Shown piece after piece: positions 8,084 to 17,000 of a stretch of DNA of 38,384 nt. The stretch lies in the NCBI GenBank assembly GCA_964537285.1, contig CAZHZT010000046.1:1-38384 (forward strand), given 5' to 3'. Source of the DNA: CAZHZT01 sp964537285 (lineage in GTDB: Bacteria; Bacteroidota; Bacteroidia; Chitinophagales; Saprospiraceae). Below the pieces are notes generated by a model. The model did no database searches. It was not told the DNA's origin and saw nothing but the letters and a program-made list of their open reading frames with translations. Position 1 is the first letter of the stretch; every line of letters begins with the position of its first letter. The position numbers and the translations under genes were made by a program.

Positions 8084-8824
8084 ATGGAAGCTTTAGCAAA
8101 TTTACAGCCGCTTCTACTAGCTAACCTAAGAGCAGGTGATTATGTGGGTTTCACATTTTTTATCGGTTCTATGGCAATGATGGCGGCTTCAGTATTTTTC
8201 TTCATGGAGATGTGGAATATGCAGGCAAAGTGGAGAACCTCCCTTTTGGTTTCAGGTTTGATTACTTTCATCGCAGCAGTACACTATTTCTACATGAGAG
8301 ATTTCTGGGCTACGAACCAGGCATCTCCAACAGAGTTCCGTTACATTGACTGGATCTTAACGGTTCCATTAATGTGTGTGGAGTTCTACCTGATTCTTAA
8401 AGCATTTGGTGCAAAGCAGAGCTTGCTTTGGAAAATGATCTTCTATTCAGTTTGGATGTTGGTAGCTGGTTACCTCGGTGAAACAGTGTTTAGAGACAGC
8501 TCTCCTCTTTGGGGATTCATTTCTACACTCGGTTATCTAGGTATCTTGTATGAAGTATGGTTAGGTTCTGCTAAGAAATTGGCAACTAATTCAAATGATC
8601 CGGTTCTTCAGAAAGCATTCAGCACATTGGCATGGTTCATCCTGGTTGGTTGGGCAATCTACCCAATAGGCTATATGGCAATTGAAGGTTCTGGATGGTT
8701 AAGCGGCGTTCTTGATCCAAAATCATTGGATATTATTTACAACATTGGTGATGCTGTGAATAAAATTGGTTTTGGTCTTGTAATTTACTCTTTGGCTGTT
8801 GGAAGCCAAAAGTCTGCAGCTTAG
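8084..8824 (+). CDS. Proteorhodopsin-type light-driven proton pump, green type
   Basis: Seven-helix microbial rhodopsin of 246 residues. Helix C RYIDWILTVPLMCVEF gives the proton-pump triad D89 (acceptor), T93 and E100 (donor). H67 is the proteorhodopsin counter-ion partner, M97 sits at the spectral tuning position (Leu/Met in green forms, Gln in blue), and helix G GDAVNKIGFG gives D223 and the retinal Schiff-base K227. In helix E, LWGFIST aligns with bacteriorhodopsin VWWAIST, placing G144 at the W138 position, the fenestration glycine of xanthorhodopsin. The N-terminal 20 or so residues include a short leader. It lies 101 bases downstream of blh, probably co-transcribed, and ends before a strong terminator. 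It should use light to build proton-motive force. Confidence 0.95.
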   Translation: MEALANLQPLLLANLRAGDYVGFTFFIGSMAMMAASVFFFMEMWNMQAKWRTSLLVSGLITFIAAVHYFYMRDFWATNQASPTEFRYIDWILTVPLMCVEFYLILKAFGAKQSLLWKMIFYSVWMLVAGYLGETVFRDSSPLWGFISTLGYLGILYEVWLGSAKKLATNSNDPVLQKAFSTLAWFILVGWAIYPIGYMAIEGSGWLSGVLDPKSLDIIYNIGDAVNKIGFGLVIYSLAVGSQKSAA

Positions 8825-8833
8825 TTTTGCAAT

Positions 8834-8897
8834 AGTTATTACTGCAAAAAAAAGAGGTTTCCCTGTTGGGAAACCTCTTTTTTTTTCAGTAATAACT
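8834..8897 (+). terminator. Strong terminator of the rhodopsin gene
   Basis: Inner hairpin AGAGGTTTCCC/GGGAAACCTCT with a four-base loop, flanked by A8 and T9 runs (8846-8886). An outer pair AGTTATTACTG/CAGTAATAACT extends the stem. The inner part is a canonical intrinsic terminator and works for both strands. Confidence 0.92.
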
Positions 8898-9083
8898 AAG
8901 TAGTTCACGGAATTGGGCTGTATAAACTATCTATGCCCTTGGCAGGAAGGTTTTTGAGTTGGAGATCGACACTTTTTTGGGATTTTTCTTCGAAAAATCC
9001 CAAAAAAGTGTCGATCTCCAAGCAAAAAATGCTTCTACAGAGGGCAAAAGTTATTTATATAGTCTATTTCCGTGAACTACTTA
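8897..9083. repeat. Nested inverted-repeat element between rhodopsin and S8 peptidase
   Basis: Outer 16-base arms TAAGTAGTTCACGGAA (8897-8912) and its exact reverse complement (9068-9083) enclose a perfect inner hairpin at 8959-9021 with 30-base arms and a three-base loop (TTC). The whole is about 187 bp. The right end supplies the TAA stop of the minus-strand peptidase gene. No second copy occurs in the window. Confidence 0.88.
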
Positions 9084-12000
9084 ATTGATAATTATTAATC
9101 TAAAAAGATCCTGTTTTTCACTCGAAGTAAATTTACCCATATAAACACCTGACGACAATTTAGAAACATCGAAAGAATAAGCATTCCAGCCTTTTGATGC
9201 ATGACCTTGCATTTCAAGCCGCTGTACTCCTTTCAAGTCAACAAGTTCAAACTGGAAAGGAAGTCCTTGAGGACTTTCAACCGACAAATGCATTGATCCA
9301 TCAACAACTGGATTTGGATTTACCTGAATTTTTAAAGGAAGAACTTCTTTGATGGTACCAGCACTTATCTCTATCGTTCTTTCCCTGAATGTCGACCTAC
9401 AGGCGTTGGTTACTTCAAGAGAAACTAAAAACCTGCCTTCTCCATTGAATTGATGCAATGGATGTTTTTGCCAACTTGCCGTACCATCACCAAAATCCCA
9501 GTAATATTGACTCCCATTAATGGATTGATTAAAAAATTGAACGTTATTATCCTGTACAGTGTAAGAAAAATATGCCTCCGGGGCTTCTACAATTTCCACC
9601 TCCCTAACCAGACGATCATAACCAAGGCTTCCGTACACAATTAATTCTATCTTTTTGAAGCCCGGAGTGTTATAAACCACAGAATGAGGGCCTGGCCCAA
9701 GTACCTCAGAAGGCAAGGCATCTGGGCCGAAACGCCATTGATACTGCCCAACCCCTTGATTAGAGTTCATTACTCCTTCAAGTTGAAGTGGTTCATTTAT
9801 ACAAAATGAATTTTGATCAGGTGATATCACTGCCTGAGCATTCGGAAACTGCCCATCCTCGTGAATAACTATATTATCTATAAATAAGTTATTTCCAAAA
9901 CCACAAATATTTACAAATCGAAGCGTAATTGATTCCCCAATGTAATTAGTTAAATCAATGGAAACACCTTGCCAATGATCTGGATGATTTGGATACCAAC
10001 TGTTGGGTTGACTAGGGGCAGTAGCCAGTCCACTTCCCCTTCGATCAAAGAGCACATCTTCAAAAGAGGCTCCACAATCGCTTGAGATTAACACTTGAAA
10101 GCGATCTTCAAAAGCTTCACTATAAAAAGTATACGATAGATCAAAGTGCAAAACAGGATGTACCGCATTATTTAGATCAATCACAGGACTTTCAAGCACA
10201 TCCCTGCTGTCTTTATCGCGATAGGCATGGTTATTCAGGTAATAGGCTTCTGTTTCCTGGCCATCCCCACCGGTTATTAAAATAGGCTCCCACCCTATAT
10301 CACTATCTTCATTGATCAGCTTCCACCCTAAAGCATCAAACTTTCCGGTTTTAAAATCCATAAGGTGAGGAATGGGCATACCCTGAGTCACTTGAATAAT
10401 TTCCTGAGAAAAGGCTTGATCTTCGCCATAATCATTCCCCACGATCAAACTAACCTCATAACTCCCTGGTTCGGAAAAAACGATATTAGGATTAATAGAA
10501 TTGCTGGATGTACCTCCTGTATATTCTACCAAAGGAGGCTCAATTACCCATTCCCAACTCTCAGGGTTATTGAACGAGTTATCCAATAGTGTGATAGGCT
10601 GCCCCGGGCAAGCGATTGTAGTCGCTGATATGATCCCCGCCAGAGGAGCCGCGACCCTGTCAAACAAAGCAATATGATCAATGGCAATATCTGTTAAATA
10701 GCCCGTTCCCGTCAAGCCTCGAAAACGAATAATAATGACTTTTCCAGAGAAACTACTTAGGTCAGCCTCCGCTTTTTTCCATTCATTCCCCTGGTTTCCG
10801 TTCAAGGGAGCAATAACATTCGGGATCCACTTCTCTCCGTCGAAAACATCAATGTAAAGCTTGCCGATATGACTGCCAGACATGTGATACCAAAAGCTCA
10901 GGTTAGGATGAACAGCATTTACTAAATCCAGGCAAGGGCTAAGCAAAAACGCTTCTTTTTCAAAACAACCCTGGGAGCCTTCCAGATACAAGTAACGCCC
11001 TTTAGAAGTCCGAGTATTTTGGTCAGTCTCTGGCCCGGTCCCTAAAGTTGGAGTAGCCCCGGACAGCACCCTCCAGTCCGCATCATCCCCACTTCCGTTT
11101 GCATCATTTATCCATCCTTCGTTTAGGTGAAAAGACCAATCACACGGTGCGTGCGGATCTGACAGGCTAAAGTTATCAAAAGTCTCAAAATAAGGAAGCT
11201 GAAAAGAAGTGGCTGGTGTCACAGTAATTTCAGTCACCATAGAATCATTGAAAGGCGCTTCATCGAGTTTAAACTTAATCCATGTTTTCAAGGAGTAGCT
11301 TCCGGTTCCTGGCAAACTTAGCAAGTTCTGAAAATCATAAGGAAATATAGCCCCTCCGGGAATGGAAGATGTGCTTAGTTCACAAACCGGGGGCTGCCCT
11401 TCGAGTTGATAACAGACGGTAAAGCTATCCTGTGTATTAACGCCTTCGTTTTTAACTAAAACCTGCACATTCAAGGGTTGATCAAAACAATCAGGCCGGA
11501 CATTTACTTGAGGAGAAAGAATATTTGCAAGCGCAAGATCATTATATAAGGTACAATTCTTAAGGCCTATACCATCACTAATCGACTTTGACCGTGGCCC
11601 AAGCCGTCCTTTCTTGTCAACAGCGGCTACTGCAAACCAGTTTTCAAGCATTGGGCTTAAAATAGGCAATGAAGCGACGGTATCGGTTAAAAACAAAACG
11701 CTATCCATTCGCTCAGCTCCCAATTGATAAATGATATAGCCAACAGCTTCAGGCACTGATTTCCACCTTAGTGAAGTAGACGTTCCACAGGCCTCAGTAA
11801 CTGTTAAATCACCAGGAGAAGAGCTTACAATACAAGGCTCCTGGACCATCCAAATGCCATTATCACTGATAATGCGGAATAAGAATTCCGCATTTGCGTC
11901 AGATGGAAGCGTCCACAGGTAAGATTTAGTTTTGCCTGCCAGCTCCTTTATATCCATCCAATTGATTCCATCATCAAGAGAAAACTGAAGCAAAACTTTC

Positions 12001-13961
12001 CCATTATCAGCCTCTGGCCAATCCCATTGAAAAAATAACTCTTCTCCTGCCAGAAATGCTTCTCCACCACTTGGAAAGTTCAGTTGTGGTACAGAATTGC
12101 GAAAGTCATAAACCAGGCAGTGGGCCTGTGGCCCAAAGGGTAGTGCCGTTCCCCTTACTAATATCTCATAATAACCAGGGAAAGGGTTTTTCAAAACTAC
12201 TTGCTCTGCATTATTCAAGGTATCTACCCCCTTCAGAGCAATTTGATTTAATGCATTCGCATCAGGAGAAGAAGAAAGTACCAAAGGGAGCAGGGTATCA
12301 CCATTTGGGCTGACGACTTTTAGATCAAGATTATTCACCAGAGCAATAGAGCTGGTAGGGCTTGCTTCCCTATCGTGCCAATACAACATAATCCTTGCCT
12401 CATGTAAGTTTTCGGGGATTTCTATCAAGGTGCCGGCAGTTTCACCATATTGAATAGTATCAAGAAAAAAATGCTCGTTTCTCAATAGGTCCCATGCCCG
12501 GCCTCCATCCAACTTTCCCCAGCCAAAGACGAAGTCTGGCCCTGGGTTGCCCAGGTCCTCGGCAGTATTTAGAATAGATGCTTTGAGCACATCCGAAGAA
12601 GGGTTTTCACTAAAAACTGTTCGGTAAGCTTCCGTCAATTGCCCCAGCACTCCGGTAACAATAGCTGCTGCAGCTGAAGAGCCACTGATCTGGCCCGTTT
12701 GATTATCAGGCAGCGTACTCATGACACTTCCCCCATAGGTTACTAAATCAGGTTTTATTCTCCCATCAGATGCTGGCCCACGGCTACTGCTGCTTACGGG
12801 ATTTCCCAGAAGATCACAAAAGCCAACAGTCATTACATTTTTCGCCATTTTCACTCCTCCCGTGATATTCCCCCAACCCTCACCGGCTCCATAGGAACAA
12901 TCTTCTTCTCCGGCATTGCCCGCAGAAAAAACGTGCATGATCTCCGGGTTTTCCCATATTTGACGATCTGCAAGACTGGCAAGTGTTGAATAACCCCGAT
13001 TACACCCATCACTTAAAGCAGTACAAGTAATAACAATGTTTTGATCCTGATACAGCTCTACTGCTTTTTTAACAGCATCAAAATCATTGAAGGCATATAA
13101 AGTAGCAGATTGTGAAAATCCGAATACTTCCGGGTCAAGGTTACCGTTCCCGGCAATAATCCCACTGACCAAATCCCCGTGTGAACCTTCTATATCTGTA
13201 TCGATATCAGGACTTTGTAATAATCTTCCTTTAAGGTCAATATGAGGGGCAATCCATCCATCATCGCCTACGGCGATATGGACATTTTTACCAGAATAAA
13301 TACCCGTTGAAGATGAAATATGCTGAACCTTATGCACGGCTGTTTCCACCCAACCTTCAGGTATCCGAAAAGGTGGAATTAACTCAAGGTAGTACACCCA
13401 CTCCTCTTCTATTAATTTTTCAATTTCAAAAGACGTTGCTCTTATTTCGAGAGCGCCTAATTCTTTGCCTATCTCTTCAACCTGTATGGAGCTTTTTTCA
13501 AGTTCATTAGCCGCCCAGACAAGGCTGATTCCGGGGAATGGTACAACCAACCACGTACCCATGCCACTACGCCCACCAGATATATCATCAATCGGCAGTT
13601 GCCGTTCAAAGTTTCCCAATCGGGAAACACCCAATTTATGAAGCGTCTTTTGAGATAAATCAAGTGGTAGCTTGGCAAGAAAGGTATTCTTAGATTGACA
13701 GGATATTAACTGAATATTTTTTTCTTTGAGCGAATGCAACTGTTCCGGGCCAGGAAAGTCTTTAAAGTAAATAAGCTTGAAAACGCCATTTTGTAAAATT
13801 TCTGACTTTTGAAAAGGAAAGGAAGATGAACTTTCCCCGTCGATCAGGGTTAGTCGTTGTGTGTAGTTTTGACCAGTCAAATAAGAAACATGCAGTACGA
13901 CCAGACAGAAGCTGATCGATAACATTCTTGCATAAATATTTATGAAGCTGCACCGTCTCAT
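9081..13961 (-). CDS. Giant secreted subtilisin-like (S8) multidomain protein, T9SS cargo
   Basis: 1626 residues. Signal peptide near residues 13-31 (ending LTGQ; M13 at 13925 is an alternative start). An S8 serine peptidase domain at about 210-490 has the catalytic residues D232 (IAVGDDG), H260 (GSHGDLVSGIIAG), oxyanion N348 (SAGNAG) and S428 (SGSSAAAA, a variant of GTSMAAP). Beta-rich modules follow: a jelly-roll, a fibronectin-III-like module, two domains of MAM or cleaved-adhesin type (SFWYHMSGSHIGKLYIDVF; HFDLSYTFYSEAFEDRF), PKD-like domains (DFGDGTASWQKHPLHQF) and a T9SS sorting domain (VNPNPVVDG to LIIIN). It probably digests external proteins or acts as an adhesive protease. A small membrane-protein gene lies 64 bases upstream on the same strand. 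Its stop lies in the nested repeat. Confidence 0.92.
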   Translation of the reverse strand: MRRCSFINIYARMLSISFCLVVLHVSYLTGQNYTQRLTLIDGESSSSFPFQKSEILQNGVFKLIYFKDFPGPEQLHSLKEKNIQLISCQSKNTFLAKLPLDLSQKTLHKLGVSRLGNFERQLPIDDISGGRSGMGTWLVVPFPGISLVWAANELEKSSIQVEEIGKELGALEIRATSFEIEKLIEEEWVYYLELIPPFRIPEGWVETAVHKVQHISSSTGIYSGKNVHIAVGDDGWIAPHIDLKGRLLQSPDIDTDIEGSHGDLVSGIIAGNGNLDPEVFGFSQSATLYAFNDFDAVKKAVELYQDQNIVITCTALSDGCNRGYSTLASLADRQIWENPEIMHVFSAGNAGEEDCSYGAGEGWGNITGGVKMAKNVMTVGFCDLLGNPVSSSSRGPASDGRIKPDLVTYGGSVMSTLPDNQTGQISGSSAAAAIVTGVLGQLTEAYRTVFSENPSSDVLKASILNTAEDLGNPGPDFVFGWGKLDGGRAWDLLRNEHFFLDTIQYGETAGTLIEIPENLHEARIMLYWHDREASPTSSIALVNNLDLKVVSPNGDTLLPLVLSSSPDANALNQIALKGVDTLNNAEQVVLKNPFPGYYEILVRGTALPFGPQAHCLVYDFRNSVPQLNFPSGGEAFLAGEELFFQWDWPEADNGKVLLQFSLDDGINWMDIKELAGKTKSYLWTLPSDANAEFLFRIISDNGIWMVQEPCIVSSSPGDLTVTEACGTSTSLRWKSVPEAVGYIIYQLGAERMDSVLFLTDTVASLPILSPMLENWFAVAAVDKKGRLGPRSKSISDGIGLKNCTLYNDLALANILSPQVNVRPDCFDQPLNVQVLVKNEGVNTQDSFTVCYQLEGQPPVCELSTSSIPGGAIFPYDFQNLLSLPGTGSYSLKTWIKFKLDEAPFNDSMVTEITVTPATSFQLPYFETFDNFSLSDPHAPCDWSFHLNEGWINDANGSGDDADWRVLSGATPTLGTGPETDQNTRTSKGRYLYLEGSQGCFEKEAFLLSPCLDLVNAVHPNLSFWYHMSGSHIGKLYIDVFDGEKWIPNVIAPLNGNQGNEWKKAEADLSSFSGKVIIIRFRGLTGTGYLTDIAIDHIALFDRVAAPLAGIISATTIACPGQPITLLDNSFNNPESWEWVIEPPLVEYTGGTSSNSINPNIVFSEPGSYEVSLIVGNDYGEDQAFSQEIIQVTQGMPIPHLMDFKTGKFDALGWKLINEDSDIGWEPILITGGDGQETEAYYLNNHAYRDKDSRDVLESPVIDLNNAVHPVLHFDLSYTFYSEAFEDRFQVLISSDCGASFEDVLFDRRGSGLATAPSQPNSWYPNHPDHWQGVSIDLTNYIGESITLRFVNICGFGNNLFIDNIVIHEDGQFPNAQAVISPDQNSFCINEPLQLEGVMNSNQGVGQYQWRFGPDALPSEVLGPGPHSVVYNTPGFKKIELIVYGSLGYDRLVREVEIVEAPEAYFSYTVQDNNVQFFNQSINGSQYYWDFGDGTASWQKHPLHQFNGEGRFLVSLEVTNACRSTFRERTIEISAGTIKEVLPLKIQVNPNPVVDGSMHLSVESPQGLPFQFELVDLKGVQRLEMQGHASKGWNAYSFDVSKLSSGVYMGKFTSSEKQDLFRLIIIN

Positions 13962-14025
13962 TCCACAAGTAATATTTCATTAATGAGCAATAATACAAAA
14001 CTATTTCAAGTTAGGCAAAATTCCT

Positions 14026-14568
14026 TCAGAATAAATCCATATCTTTTCCATCTTTATCATCTCTGAACAGCATTTCAGGATTTGCAATATACCATTGTTC
14101 TCTATCGCGAGTGTATCCAAAGGTAGCGTGTGGTAAAAGAGGATTCAAGCTCTCTGATACTTTTTTTAATTGATTTGCAGGAAGCCCAACAGACAACTCA
14201 TCCCCGTCAACAAGCTTAAAATACAGGATTCCGCTTTCCAGTATCTGAAAACCAAAGGGCATACGTTGAGTATGCACGGAATATACCCAAACAATTTGTT
14301 GGGGATGGTTTAAAAGTAAGCGGAACAAGCGCGATTGTAAAATATTCTTATTAGGCCATTCTCTGAAAAAAAAGCGTAACCCAATGATTAGCATCCCTAA
14401 CCCAATGAGTACAAAAAAAGCACTTTTACTAAAAGCTAAAATACAGATAACCAGCCCTCCTGAAGCTAAAAGCAAGGTGGCTCCAATTTTTAACAACCAC
14501 TCTTTTCTGACCGCCTTCAACAACATTCGAAAGCCTTCTTCCTCAGGAATGTGGATATTTTTGTGCAA
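14026..14568 (-). CDS. Small membrane protein, unknown function
   Basis: 180 residues with two adjacent membrane segments at about 27-47 and 50-67, then a cytoplasmic-looking domain of about 110 residues (YSVHTQRMPFGFQILESGI, then SVGLPANQLKKVSE, HATFGYTRDREQWYIANPE). The C-terminal part, with short beta strands and a final helix, could resemble a PH-like domain as in other small two-helix bacterial membrane proteins, but I do not recognise the family. It lies 64 bases upstream of the giant S8 peptidase on the same strand and could be co-transcribed with it. The chosen start is the first ATG; M15 is possible. Confidence 0.8.
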   Translation of the reverse strand: MHKNIHIPEEEGFRMLLKAVRKEWLLKIGATLLLASGGLVICILAFSKSAFFVLIGLGMLIIGLRFFFREWPNKNILQSRLFRLLLNHPQQIVWVYSVHTQRMPFGFQILESGILYFKLVDGDELSVGLPANQLKKVSESLNPLLPHATFGYTRDREQWYIANPEMLFRDDKDGKDMDLF

Positions 14569-14581
14569 AACTTAAAAACAT

Positions 14582-14615
14582 TTTGTGTTTATTTATATTT
14601 TAATTTGTACCTTTA
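14582..14615 (+). promoter_or_regulatory. Weak candidate promoter upstream of parE
   Basis: TTTG at 14582-14585, a 22-base spacer and TACCTTTA at 14608-14615 approximate the Bacteroidota consensus. A transcript from here would run through family A copy A3 before reaching parE. Confidence 0.3.
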
Positions 14616-14671
14616 CAACAAATTACTTTATTTAGTAGTTGGGGAATTTTAAACAAGTTTAAAAAGTTTAC

Positions 14672-14780
14672 GTTCTTTGACAAATTGTATGGAACTTCAA
14701 AATGATTACCCTTGAATGCCCTTGTGGCTGAAAGGATGATCATTTTGAAGTTCCATTATCCACAATTTATGTCAAAGAAC
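14672..14780. repeat. Family A palindromic repeat, complete copy (A3)
   Basis: 109 bp: left arm GTTCTTTGACAAATTGTATG and onward, a loop with TTGAATGCCCTTGTGGCTGA, and a right arm closing in TGTCAAAGAAC. The arms pair over about 40 bases with a few mismatches. Both ends carry the same 11-mer in inverted orientation, a boxA-like sequence. It lies 80 bases upstream of parE. Confidence 0.92.
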
Positions 14781-14860
14781 TAAAGCTTATCACTTAACAC
14801 TCTTTAACCCAAGTTGCTAGTACTCCGCAACCTGAGTTATTCAAATAATAAGTCGAATTT

Positions 14861-16732
14861 ATGACCAAGAACATAACTTATACCGAAGATAATATCCGGT
14901 CCCTGGATTGGAGAGAGCATATACGAATTCGCCCCGGAATGTATATCGGAAAACTGGGAGACGGGAATTCGCCAGATGACGGCATTTATGTACTGTTGAA
15001 GGAAGTAATTGATAATTCCATTGACGAATACGTAATGGGGCATGGAAAGGAAATTGAAATTAAGGTAGAAGATGGGCAGGTAATGGTTAGGGATTACGGT
15101 CGGGGCATTCCTCTGGGCAAAGTAGTGGATTGTGTTTCCAAAATAAATACCGGGGGGAAATATGATTCAAAAGCCTTCAAAAAGTCCGTAGGCCTTAACG
15201 GAGTCGGTACCAAAGCCGTTAACGCTTTGTCGGATTATTTTAAAGTTCAGGCAGTTCGCGACGGCAAACTAAAAGCCGCTGAATTTGAAAAAGGGGAGTT
15301 GAAAGCGGACCACAAGCTTAAAAGAACTGACGAACCTAATGGGACTGCCGTCCTTTTCCAACCCGACAAAACTATTTTCAAGAACTATCGGTTCCGGCCG
15401 GAGTACATGGAAAATCAGCTTTGGAACTATGCTTACCTGAATGCTGGCTTAAAGCTAAATTTTAACGGCCGAACACTGGTATCCAAAAATGGCTTACTCG
15501 ACCTCCTTAGCCGTAAAACCAGCTCCGAAGAACTTCGCTACCCCATTGTTCACCTTAAAGGTGATGATATTGAAGTAGCCCTTACTCATGGCCAACATTA
15601 TGGCGAACAATACCACACCTTCGTTAATGGACAAAACACCACGCAGGGAGGAACTCACCTCAATGCTTTTAAAGAAGCTTTCGTAAAAACAGTCCGGGAG
15701 TTTTTTAACAAAAATTACGATGCTAAAGATATTCGCGCTTCTATTGTAGCGGCCATTAGCATCCGCGTTGAAGAACCTTTATTCGAATCTCAAACCAAAA
15801 CCAAACTAAGTTCAACGGATATAGGGCCCAAAGGACCAAGCATACGTTCTTTCGTTAATGATTTTTTGAAAAAATACTTTGACAATTTCCTCCATAAAAA
15901 CCCCGAAACCGCTAAAATATTAGAAGCCAGAATTAAGCAGTCAGAACGGGAAAGGAAGGAAATAGCAGGTATAAAAAAACTCGCCAATCAAAGGGCCAGA
16001 AAAGCTAGTGTGCACAACAAAAAACTACGCGACTGCAGAATTCACTACAATGATAGCGCCCGCAAAACAACCGACGAACAGCGGAATGCTACCACTATAT
16101 TCATAACAGAGGGAGATTCGGCCAGTGGCTCCATCACCAAAGCCAGAGATGTACAAAGCCAGGCAGTCTTTAGCCTGAGAGGAAAACCTCTCAATTGTTT
16201 CGGACTGACTAAAAAGGTGGTATACAAAAATGAAGAATTCAACCTCCTTCAACACGCCCTGAACATCGAAGATGACATAGAAAACCTGCGCTTCAACAGA
16301 GTTGTTATCGCTACTGATGCAGATGTAGATGGTATGCATATTCGCCTGCTCTTACTGACCTTTTTCCTCCAATTCTTCCCCGAATTGGTCAGAGCGGGAC
16401 ATCTGTTCATCCTGGAAACCCCTCTGTTTAGAGTAAGGGATAAAAAAACAACTTTTTATTGCTACTCTGAAAGTGAAAAACAAGCAGCTATCAAAAAACT
16501 TAGAGGTAAACCCGAAATTACCCGGTTTAAAGGCCTGGGGGAAATTTCCCCTAATGAGTTCAAAGACTTTATCGGCGAGGATATCCGACTGGAACCTGTT
16601 ATTCTCAATGAAGATACGAACATAGCACAAGTTCTTGAATATTACATGGGCAGAAACACCCCGGAAAGACAAGAGTTTATCATCGATAACCTGAAGGTTG
16701 AACTCGACGCCCTAGAAGAACAGGCGGCGTAA
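14861..16732 (+). CDS. parE: DNA topoisomerase IV subunit B (ParE)
   Basis: ATPase subunit of a type IIA topoisomerase that decatenates chromosomes; it works with ParC. The 623 residues show the GHKL ATPase site (E48 and N52 in LLKEVIDNSIDE, D78-GRGIP, GLNGVGTKAVNALS), the transducer domain, and the TOPRIM domain with E417-GDSASG and D486-x-D488-x-D490 for Mg2+. A C-terminal RFKGLGEI motif and a short tail complete it. Length and the N-terminus (EHIRIRPGMYIG) fit the Bacteroidota ParE form rather than GyrB. The parC gene, often adjacent in this phylum, is not in the window; a hairpin follows and then an unrelated envelope gene. Confidence 0.94.
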   Translation: MTKNITYTEDNIRSLDWREHIRIRPGMYIGKLGDGNSPDDGIYVLLKEVIDNSIDEYVMGHGKEIEIKVEDGQVMVRDYGRGIPLGKVVDCVSKINTGGKYDSKAFKKSVGLNGVGTKAVNALSDYFKVQAVRDGKLKAAEFEKGELKADHKLKRTDEPNGTAVLFQPDKTIFKNYRFRPEYMENQLWNYAYLNAGLKLNFNGRTLVSKNGLLDLLSRKTSSEELRYPIVHLKGDDIEVALTHGQHYGEQYHTFVNGQNTTQGGTHLNAFKEAFVKTVREFFNKNYDAKDIRASIVAAISIRVEEPLFESQTKTKLSSTDIGPKGPSIRSFVNDFLKKYFDNFLHKNPETAKILEARIKQSERERKEIAGIKKLANQRARKASVHNKKLRDCRIHYNDSARKTTDEQRNATTIFITEGDSASGSITKARDVQSQAVFSLRGKPLNCFGLTKKVVYKNEEFNLLQHALNIEDDIENLRFNRVVIATDADVDGMHIRLLLLTFFLQFFPELVRAGHLFILETPLFRVRDKKTTFYCYSESEKQAAIKKLRGKPEITRFKGLGEISPNEFKDFIGEDIRLEPVILNEDTNIAQVLEYYMGRNTPERQEFIIDNLKVELDALEEQAA

Positions 16733-16754
16733 ATTTCTAACAGACCTGAGTTCG

Positions 16755-16808
16755 TTAATTGTTTATTTATACAGCTGGGTAATCCCAGCTGTATAAATAA
16801 ACAATTAA
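16755..16808 (+). terminator. Perfect hairpin after parE
   Basis: 25-base perfect arms (TTAATTGTTTATTTATACAG and onward) with a four-base loop. It sits just downstream of the parE stop and probably terminates its transcript. The gap 16733-17058 otherwise holds AT-rich DNA and the promoter at 17001-17032. Confidence 0.75.
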
Positions 16809-17000
16809 ATCAAGTAAAAATTTGTCAAAGAAGCAAATTTGAAAGTGGAAGCTAAAGTCAGTTACTAATAAACAACCAACTTTAGCCATCCCCAAACAAT
16901 CGTCGAAAAACTACCGTTTAGTTTTCGCTTATTTAGATGCCTATTTTTCCTTTTTTGGTGCCTAAATAGATAAAAACTAAGGTAATTTGTTTAAAAATAC

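Noticed and set aside
8084..8824. Sodium or chloride pump rhodopsin
   Set aside because: Helix C has D-T-E, the proton-pump motif; NDQ (sodium) and NTQ (chloride) residues are absent.
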